This document shows positions 56,701-64,000 of a DNA stretch of 64,000 nucleotides, piece by piece (positions within the stretch are counted from its first letter, which is position 1; every line of letters begins with the position of its first letter). Location: contig CADCSX010000025.1 of NCBI GenBank assembly GCA_902805475.1, positions 186,001-250,000 on the forward strand. The letters run 5' to 3'. Source of the DNA: Entonaema liquescens (taxonomy: Eukaryota > Ascomycota > Sordariomycetes > Xylariales > Xylariaceae). A model generated the notes under the pieces. The model was given only the letters and a program-made list of their open reading frames with translations. It did no database searches and had not been told where the DNA came from. Position numbers and translations under genes: made by a program.

Positions 56701-56762
56701 AACAGGACTGGGTGGATAACAGCTGGAAGGTGAACGAAATAAACGTGAATGGTACCGAATAA
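53724..56762 (+). CDS. CYM1: Mitochondrial presequence protease Cym1 (M16C metalloprotease)
   Basis: Degrades cleaved presequences and other short peptides in the mitochondrial matrix or intermembrane space. Single exon from the ATG at 53724 ([14 protein letters not shown], an amphipathic import helix), 1,012 residues, the normal length for the family. The inverted zinc motif HxxEH is HILEH at 85-89 in [14 protein letters not shown]; the second zinc ligand is in the later [14 protein letters not shown] block. [20 protein letters not shown] is the family signature; [11 protein letters not shown] near the C-terminus matches the substrate-binding arginine/tyrosine region of the second half. The frame is clean throughout, which argues against poor sequence quality everywhere. 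Divergent from the taxilin gene. Confidence 0.95.
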   Translation: [1012 protein letters not shown]

Positions 56763-57315
56763 CGACTGAAAACGACGATAAACGATAGATGTACCAACTG
56801 GCTGTACAATATATGTGCATATACCCTTCTCTTACGAATTAGACGAGTTGTATATAGTCCCAGGGCTTGATATCTGGGCTGCCCCGACTCTCTAGTAATT
56901 AACCACGAGGTGACATGTCATATCCAGCAGAACACGATTGTGACAACTTGTTTCAGCGTTCAGATACGATACGTCTTCTTGCTCGATGTCTCCCCAAGAG
57001 ACTTCACCATAGCATGAAGACCACAATAAGACGCGAGATCAAAATCCTCGAGGTAAGGTCTGTAGACAGGATCCCTCCGGGGGTTGTTGTTTACAAGAAC
57101 CGACCTCGTGCTCGTTCTTTCAGACCCGGATTCCTTAGATTTAGGATTCTGGACTATAGAACAGAGTACATGCTTAGTACAGTAGAATGAGACTTAGTCC
57201 GCGAGTAGATGGTGTAGTGCGTATCATATAGGTTCAACCTAGAAACTCCATGTAAGCTCCCCTACTACGAGGAAGCAAAAAAATTATCAGTATAGAGAAG
57301 GAAAAAGAAATTGTG
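56763..57315. other. Intergenic region downstream of CYM1
   Basis: About 550 bp. A 91-codon open frame (56915-57190) has no family resemblance and was not accepted. The Pol III T-run for the minus-strand tRNA-Leu lies at 57302-57306. Confidence 0.45.
57302..57306 (-). terminator. Pol III terminator of tRNA-Leu
   Basis: TTTTT on the minus strand, nine bases past the discriminator base of the tRNA. Confidence 0.7.
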
Positions 57316-57414
57316 TGACAAGAGTGGGACTTGAACCCACGCGGATTTCTCCATGAGGATGTAGGAATTAAGGTGACCTTAACCTCACGCCATAACCAAC
57401 TCGGCCATCTTGCC
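57316..57414 (-). tRNA. tRNA-Leu(AAG) with intron
   Basis: Reads GGCAAGA at the 5' end and TCTTGTC at the 3' end of the acceptor stem (one G-U pair), with A73 as expected for leucine. A box TGGCCGAGTTGG; T arm GTGGG-TTCAAGT-CCCAC. The anticodon stem TGAGG/CCTCA holds TTAAGG, anticodon AAG at 57380-57378; a short intron of about 17-18 bases separates the loop halves. A long variable arm (GGA...TCC) marks it as class II, as leucine tRNAs are. CCA is not encoded, as usual in fungi. Confidence 0.93.
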
Positions 57415-58308
57415 ATAGTTTTCACCCATTTTGCCTAAGAGAGGGTTGATCCACTTTGATAGACGGGCTAATGGAATGTTTGGTTGTCAATCTGAGTATA
57501 ATAAGCATTCTACCTTTTGGGCGTAAATAACCTAGCCGCGTACAAATTCAGTCCCTGGGACAAGAGAAGAGCCAATAGTTAATTGATAGACTCTAGACGC
57601 TAGAAAATCTCTGCTACTTGTGCGGTGGAGTTACAGCGGCCCACCGTCTTAACCATTGGATAGGGCTAAAAGATCGGGTACTCCGAATAGCACTGCTACA
57701 TAGAAAAGAAAAAGAAAAAGAAAAATCAAATTTCTGATACTCAACTAATTCTAATTTTATTCGCCTATCACTAGAACCTCTTTGTGATGATGTATGGAAC
57801 AAGCTTCGTTTTCTACAGTATGATCTTTTAGGTTGAGAACTATGTGAATCGCAGTATATAGTAAAGTCTCTTTCATAGTATAACAATACACCTAGGTACT
57901 CATCTGGTATATCCTTTAGATAAATCACGTACGATTATTTCAGGTAGTATACTACCCTGACTCGCATTCAAAGAATAGACATCCGTTAGTAGCTCATGAC
58001 GTAGTGATCATGAGTGTTGGTTCAACGCCCGAGTTCTGAAGTTAAACGCCTATGATCCTTCACTTTGATGAATTATACGGAATCATATCACATAGATCTT
58101 CAGCCTCGCAGTATTATTTTTATCGTCTCTTATGTATACTCTCGAGACAACTTATAGCCAGCTAGATCATGCCAACGTAATCTAGACGAGAGATTCCACG
58201 TACGTAAACTCTGCCGAACCTGATGAAAGCTCGAAGCCAGAATTATAGGCAAACTTTGCTATACGTGCTTCCACTCACCAAGGTCCTATAAGTTTCCTCG
58301 GCTTCCTC
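57415..58308. other. Spacer between the two tRNA genes
   Basis: About 890 bp, AT-rich, with a GAAAAA purine run at about 57703-57725. No supportable gene; a 5S-like phrase near 58010-58060 did not hold up. Confidence 0.5.
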
Positions 58309-58399
58309 GGTTTGGTGGTCTAGTGGTATGATTCTCGCTTAGGGTCCACCCTGAACATTGATATGCGAGAGGTCCCGGGTTCAATCCCCGGCCAAACCC
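58309..58399 (+). tRNA. tRNA-Pro(AGG) with intron
   Basis: Acceptor GGTTTGG/CCAAACC with discriminator C. A box TGGTCTAGTGG; T arm CCGGG-TTCAATC-CCCGG. Anticodon stem CTCGC/GCGAG with loop TTAGGGT, anticodon AGG at 58341-58343, interrupted by an intron of about 19 bases after the anticodon. Structure and the AGG anticodon match fungal proline tRNAs. It is 895 bp from tRNA-Leu and on the opposite strand. Confidence 0.94.
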
Positions 58400-59554
58400 T
58401 TTAATTACAGTCATTATCTCATAAGGTGCTTCCAGAAGTATCAATGGGCAGCTACTTTTTGTTTTGCTAGTTGCCATAGTCATATATAATGGTACAATCT
58501 AAAGCATATTTATATGAAAATGGATGGTCTGGAGTATCTAATGAAGGCACAAGTGTTCTGGCGATTAACTCTAGGCTTTATTTACTTTGTTTTAAGTTAG
58601 CCTTTGCAAGCACTTGTAGTGATATTACTTATTATTTATTATGAGAGCAACCAAATCTCACCTCTAACGTAATATGTAGCAATTTTGGAGGCCCTTTCCT
58701 CCGGAAGGTATATTCGACCATTGCTTGGCTAGCCTTGGGACTATGTGTGCATGGATGTCGTGTATTACCTTCACATTCTAACATGGAAGCGACGCATTAA
58801 ATATTATAATTTTGGTTATATGCCGGGTATCACCATGTTGAATAATAGCTCATTTACCAAAGTGAAGATTCGTCACCAGGTAATCGGGCTAGAGGAGGGA
58901 CGGCATTTAGTGGTATATCTGCCTTCTATCTGTATCCAGTATACGCGGCATGTGGAAGCTGATTTGACTGCAGTATACCTCCTATTCGATAACTCAATCG
59001 AAGTATTGTATAGGATACGGGCTAGCTAGGCCTCTCAAAGGTCGCGAGTTTATTCACTAATTGTTTTGTCTTGGTATAGAATTAAGTATGGAAGTGTATT
59101 AGCGTAAGTAAGTAGATATTTTAGAGAAGTCTAGAACCGAATACGCCTGCCTCTCCTAGATGGTGAAGAACCATTAGGGATAGTCAAGTCGGAATAAGAA
59201 AGCTTGCCTATCCCCGACTAATGTAAGATAGGTATCTTATATATCGTTGGTAGTTATTGGGTAGTTAGTTTAGACACAACAATGCGATTCATCTAATGGT
59301 TTTGATTTTCATTCAAATGGTCTAGATCGACTTAAACTTCACACTCAAGAGGAATAGATGAAGCGAGGGAAATACCTAGTTCTTAGTATCCTTGTGATAG
59401 GGGATTCCTAGCGAGTGGCGTCAAGTAGGTAAGCCACGTATGCACTCTTGTACAAATCGGAAGAGGGGATCTTACGTGTTGCTGACTCCGCCGTTATAGA
59501 AGGCTTTCTGGTTTGACGCAATGTGGTGCTTCGGTTAGTAGACTCACTGTCTTC

Positions 59555-59634
59555 GGTGCCGAGAGGAGAGGGGATCTTGTCTCCTACACAGCTTCATGAT
59601 AGGTATATTGAGATACTTCCCACCTCTCGGCACC
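59555..59634. repeat. Inverted repeat, 12-bp perfect arms
   Basis: GGTGCCGAGAGG at 59555-59566 pairs exactly with CCTCTCGGCACC at 59623-59634; with one bulged base three further bases pair outside. The 56-bp loop is AT-rich. It could be a small mobile-element remnant or a hairpin of unknown use. Confidence 0.75.
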
Positions 59635-59924
59635 CGAAATCTCGACGGTGAGAGGAGCAGGCTCTTTCTTAATTTACTTGAAAGCTATTACGCGCTATTC
59701 TATCAAGAGGCAATCCCGTTTCTGCATTAAAGCATTAGCAGATTACGCATCGTTCTATTCCCAATGGTTCCATTTATGACATGTGAAATGATACTTTAGA
59801 ATATAATAGCTCTCCAGCATTTCTGAAATGAAATGGATTATAATGATACCGTTTAGAAGTGTTCTCCTCGATCTGGTTTCATTCTAAGTGTAAATAATCA
59901 GAACTTTGATAATGAGTTTTCGCT

Positions 59925-59980
59925 GAAGTGGGGTAACGGGGCTCCGGAGCCGGCCGTTGCCCCGGCCGGGATCCACTTCC
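59925..59980. repeat. GC-rich palindromic island
   Basis: GAAGTGG (59925-59931) faces CCACTTC (59973-59979). Between them lie two perfect 10-bp palindromes, GCTCCGGAGC (59941-59950) and CCCGGCCGGG (59961-59970). The surrounding sequence is AT-rich, so the island stands out. It resembles a transposon end or protein-binding hairpin; family unknown. Confidence 0.7.
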
Positions 59981-62900
59981 GACTTCCTCCGGGAGATTAG
60001 ATCTTGAATAATTAGTTAATATTCTCAGCCACTGACTGAATATAAATAGTGAGAGCGGGTAGTTACGTGGAATAACTAAGGTTGGAGTATTGATCACCTA
60101 ATTCTTAGTTTGACAATGACCAGGATGCTATGTGTATACCTACCTAGGCAGCGTACTTTGGTATGTATGGATGTTGGTAATGTTATCTTCAAAGATTTAC
60201 AAGGCCATCATTAGCCATATTTCTTGAAAGGCTCAGGCCTACTCTTCGAACGATTTGTGGTAAGTTTTTGTAAGGTTCGTCCACTGTGGAAAACATATTT
60301 AAGTGCTTAGTCCATCACCGATCGATGTAAGACCTGTTTCTTCCAATCTAACTTTTGATTTTCACTTTATTATCAGTTTCTCTCTCGACTTGATTAAATA
60401 TAGTACATAGAATATTGGGATTGTATAATTACCTAAATTTCATCTCATTTCTTGTGTCTATGGTGGCTAGGTCATCATTTACTAACACCTATTCGAGAAC
60501 TTGCCCGCAACTTCGACAGTTTCGCGACCTGTGTCAGGAAAAGAAGGTCAGATATTTGCCGTTTTCGAATATTTCCCGGGGCGAGTCTTCGACTTATATT
60601 CGCTGCCAAATAATGAACTATTTACATTTATAGTGGTAGGCTAATTTGTGCAACTGCCATCAATTTGTACGATCACTACCGAACTAACGCTGATTGCGAC
60701 ATACAAAATAATGGAAGTGAATGATTTTCCAGCAAATGAGGTCCCAGTTAGTCCTTCAGGGAGTATATAAGTAGCTCCAATTTATCAGCCTCATAGGGTT
60801 TCTTCCACTAGGTAGGTATCTATTCTTTTTACAGTCCTAAGATGTTGCAATATTAGGGGAACTATGCTTGTTATTAGCGCATATCTTTCTACGTAACGTC
60901 AAGGAAAGCGGTTGATCCATTTAGAAACCCCTAAAAACAAGTAGGTAAATTGCGCAAAGCCCTATATGCAAGCTGTCGTTTTTCATGTGAGCTATTAAAT
61001 GTCGAGGTCAACTTTCCATGGCGTGAAAAGAGCCCATGCTTGAAAATAAACCTATCAACCCTCTTTGGGTAAAGAAGATAGCATGTGGGATGTTGAAGAG
61101 TACCTACCACTATATAGTATTATTGGATGGTTTCAAATCCAGTGGTAACAAATGTTGATTACGCCTGGTGGGTGAGAATTTCTTATGATGTGCTCATATG
61201 ATCTAGAGTCCAATAAATTGCTCAGTCTCTCTCCAAGATGATACCTCTAGACTAGGAGTGTACTATGGTACGATATCGCTATTGGAGTCTTCTTTACTCC
61301 ATACTTGTATATGGCTCAATCTCCTTTCCTATTTAGGTAAGCCGGGACATCCGTGACGGAGGTCTGATGCCCCAGCCTTTGTTGTAGCATGGCGCAACGC
61401 GTCATCAGACATTAGAAGCCGGATAATAACTCTAATAGGTGAGTGTACCATCTCGACGAAGGACCCCTGAATTGAGAGAAATATATGTTCACCGAAGGGA
61501 TAATCCCGACCTGAGTTGGGCATGAATCCAGGAACTGCCACTTCAGCTGGAATGTATAAGCTCCGTCATGGTACCGTATCAGGCGCCTGTGTAATGTTGC
61601 TTGCTCTGTGGCCCGGTCAGGCGGCCGAATGAGGTCGCACGACTCTATTGACTCCAACATTCATCAATCATGTTAGTTTTAAGTGGGCTGAAACCTAAAG
61701 CGCCTAATAAATTAACGCGATAAAACCCGATCCTTCTGATTTCGATGCTAGCCCGTGTAAAGAAAAGCTTGCGACCTTAAGGTGGTCGTATTTTGACGAA
61801 GTACAAGTAAACTGGTAGGCCACGCGACTCAACAATGGCTGTGGACGAGCTAGCCCGGTTAATCGTTTGAAAGAAAAGAAGCAAAATGCCGTGTGACTAT
61901 ATTAAAGATCAACTGCATAACCGGTAGAGAGTGGTGTACATCTTCGACTGCCGACTATTGACCGTTTGCTCCTGGGGTATGCTCTAAAAGATCGAATGGA
62001 GACCCTCGCTGAAATTAGGGATAGATCCAGAATTAGAAACTCATTTTCGGCGATAAATATGCTATTGGTCGGAAGACATGTCCTGCACCGAGAAGTTAGA
62101 CAGCGCAAACGTGGGGAGCTGATCCCATCTGATTGCAACGCAACTTTCTACCGTTGGTCCCAATCTGCGAGGTCGGACAGGATTAGATCTACTTACATCT
62201 CATGCAAGAGCTCTGACTATGAGTGACACTACTCCCGTGTGATGACTATTTGGACCCTTGCAGTTCATGTAAAGTGAATTGCGACGATTTAGTAACGTAT
62301 CGCAAATACCTTGCCCTCTATTCTATAGGTTGTAGCCATTGGAGACGAGCGGCAGAGTTTTAGAATACCCCTAGACAATGAGGGATTTGGCGATATGCCG
62401 TACTGGCGAAATCTGCCAAAAATATCGTAAGAGAATAGAGCTTATTGAGCTGATAGCTAGACAGATTATACTATAACGAATGACTAGGGTAGTTCAAACC
62501 CTTCGGCATTCTTGTTAGGTTTTCATGTTTTCCTCGTCGTTGATAAATGCGATATTCACGCTATTTCAAATGCCCCAAATTGCTACCCGTATGTCCCTGT
62601 ATTTGTTGACGCCTCCAACTGCACTACGTTAGTAAAGGTGGGCTTGATGTTACCTATCTTAGATAAGTATGCCTTTCACTTTCACTATTACATTCAACAT
62701 ATATCAAAATCTAACTTCGGGAGCTACTTGTTTCTCTCATCATTCATTATAGCGGGGCGACTTCGACGATGCTTAAGTAGCGATGCTTATGGGCTGCCTC
62801 TGAACTGTGGTTTCGATACCGAGAAGTGTACACAAGTTAAGTATACCGTTAACTGGTGACTATATCAATTAGGTAGGCTACTTTCCATGTTGCTGCCTTA

Positions 62901-64000
62901 AAGCGATCGATGTGTTGCATATAATACCCCAAGCTTATTCATCATTTTGTAGGTGGGAAGAAATGGCTGTAACGACGCGTAACCTCGGCTATCGTTTTCT
63001 ATATAGCTGATACTGGACAATAAACCTCATATAATATATGAAGAACTTATCACGTCCAAAATTTTTTTTGGCTGGAGGTGACGTAGGTATGCTTTGACGA
63101 GGCTTATATCCCCCAATTTTGAGGCAGTGAGGTGGCGATGTGAGATTTAGACTACGAGAACTTGGACGTCGCATTGCTTTCAATGTGCAAGGAAATGTTT
63201 CAAGTAGGATTAAAGCCGGTTGTAGATCCCCGACAGATACAATAGCGGTTCCGAGGTCATACTCCAGTTATAGTAGCCTCCGTAGTATAAATTATATTTA
63301 TTGTTGTTTGTGATAATCGATTACTTATGGTGGTGTGGCAGATGGAGGATGATTGAAGGAGGTTGACTCGAGAATGATGATTGGCTAAAACAGATAGAGC
63401 CAATGGGTTCTCGGATTGTGTACCTAGGTACAGTGTCCAACCTACCTAAATCTGGCAGGTAGCAAGTACATTTATGTAAATTTGTAGTTACCTTAGTCTC
63501 TAATGCGCTACGTGTGATTGGACGGCAGCATGAACCTTCAGCTAAGTTAGGTCTAAATGCACCAACGGCCCGAGTAAAGCCATAGGTGCAAATGGGAACG
63601 ACCTATCAATTATATTTTTATCTTGCCCTATTAGACTCAGTTGAGCCCTATCAAACTACCTTCTCTTAATATGATTTTACTGCCCTACCAACTTGCTAGC
63701 TTACCGCCCCTAGCTCCGGGGTCGCACCGCATGGTTGGCGAGCGCTATGTCCTCTAATAGACGACGATTCGCAATCAAGCTTTTCAACCGGTCTTGGATG
63801 GGTAGTAAAATAAGTAAAATAAGTAGTGGCCCGCAGGAAGTGATATTGACTGGTGCTACCTCGAAGGAGCGCGTGATGGCGAATGCGGCTACAGGTACCG
63901 TCCGTGTTGTCTTCTAGAAGCAATACCCTGCCAGACCTTCCGCTCTGGTTGGATCATGGAGGTGGTGGCCGACATAGTTGGCCAATCCTGTCAGGGGCAA

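Larger units (their letters stand above)
58400..64000. other. 5.6-kb gene desert at the right end
   Basis: No open frame here has a recognisable domain, and most are under 100 codons with TTG-type starts only. The region is AT-rich. It contains a 12-bp perfect inverted repeat (59555-59566 with 59623-59634), a GC-rich palindromic island (59925-59980) and a TACCTAGGTA palindrome at 63421-63430. It could be decayed transposon or repeat DNA; no terminal repeats or enzyme remnants were recognised by eye. A short open stretch near 63750-63917 may be chance. Confidence 0.5.

Noticed and set aside
56915..57190. 91-codon plus-strand open frame after CYM1
   Set aside because: No recognisable domain and no sign of splicing or conservation.
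58000..58080. Phrase resembling part of 5S rRNA (GTTCTGAAGTTAA)
   Set aside because: The 5S internal control region and conserved ends are missing; only a short chance likeness.
62512..62859. 115-codon open frame in the right-end desert
   Set aside because: Starts only with TTG, no motif, and sits in AT-rich repeat-like DNA.
63735..63917. Short open frame near the window end
   Set aside because: Sixty codons, no ATG at its beginning, no motif; could be part of an exon running past the edge but cannot be judged.

Overview
The window looks like nuclear DNA of a filamentous ascomycete (Pezizomycotina, most likely Sordariomycetes). The evidence is: short introns (mostly 48-110 bp) with GTRNGT donors and CTNAC-like branch sites; fungus-restricted domains (HET, Clr5, 2EXR); best-fit products such as Cym1, a Cut-1-like HAD protein, Lsg1 and Ltv1; two intron-containing tRNAs; and repeated intergenic TACCTAGGTA palindromes. 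No bacterial operon, plasmid, CRISPR or intact transposon is visible.

Layout. 0-6 kb: C-terminal end of an unknown gene, guanine deaminase, RBR ubiquitin ligase. 6.4-12.5 kb: flavin monooxygenase, Dal5-type permease and a divergent TauD-type dioxygenase, which I read as a possible sulfonate/organosulfur scavenging group. 12.8-18.3 kb: HET-domain gene (disrupted) and a large AAA ATPase. 18.6-24.9 kb: glucosidase II alpha, nucleoside diphosphate kinase (8 exons), FAM210/DUF1279-like mitochondrial protein. 25-31 kb: orphan periplasmic-binding-protein-like protein, 2EXR protein, zinc-finger protein. 31.5-40 kb: Clr5-ankyrin protein, secreted Ser-rich cysteine protein, HAD phosphatase-like protein. 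42-44.4 kb: aldo-keto reductase, small DUF7053-like protein. 46-57 kb: housekeeping block with Lsg1 and Ltv1 (divergent), taxilin-like coiled coil and Cym1 (divergent). 57.3-64 kb: tRNA-Leu(AAG), tRNA-Pro(AGG), then 5.6 kb without a supportable gene.

The housekeeping block groups ribosome assembly (Lsg1 for 60S, Ltv1 for 40S, transcribed divergently from a 415-bp gap) with mitochondrial peptide turnover (Cym1). Guanine deaminase, the FMO/permease/dioxygenase trio and the aldo-keto reductase are nutrient-use enzymes; HET, Clr5-ankyrin and 2EXR genes are typical fungal accessory genes.

Quality warning: seven otherwise well-conserved genes each need a one-base change, mostly in a short homopolymer, to read through. 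In six of them that single change restores a full-length frame. This looks more like uncorrected base-calling error than seven pseudogenes. No obviously new system was found; the best leads are an in-frame membrane-anchored extension of NDK, the organosulfur trio, an orphan bacterial-style binding protein, and palindrome/inverted-repeat clusters in the right-hand gene desert.
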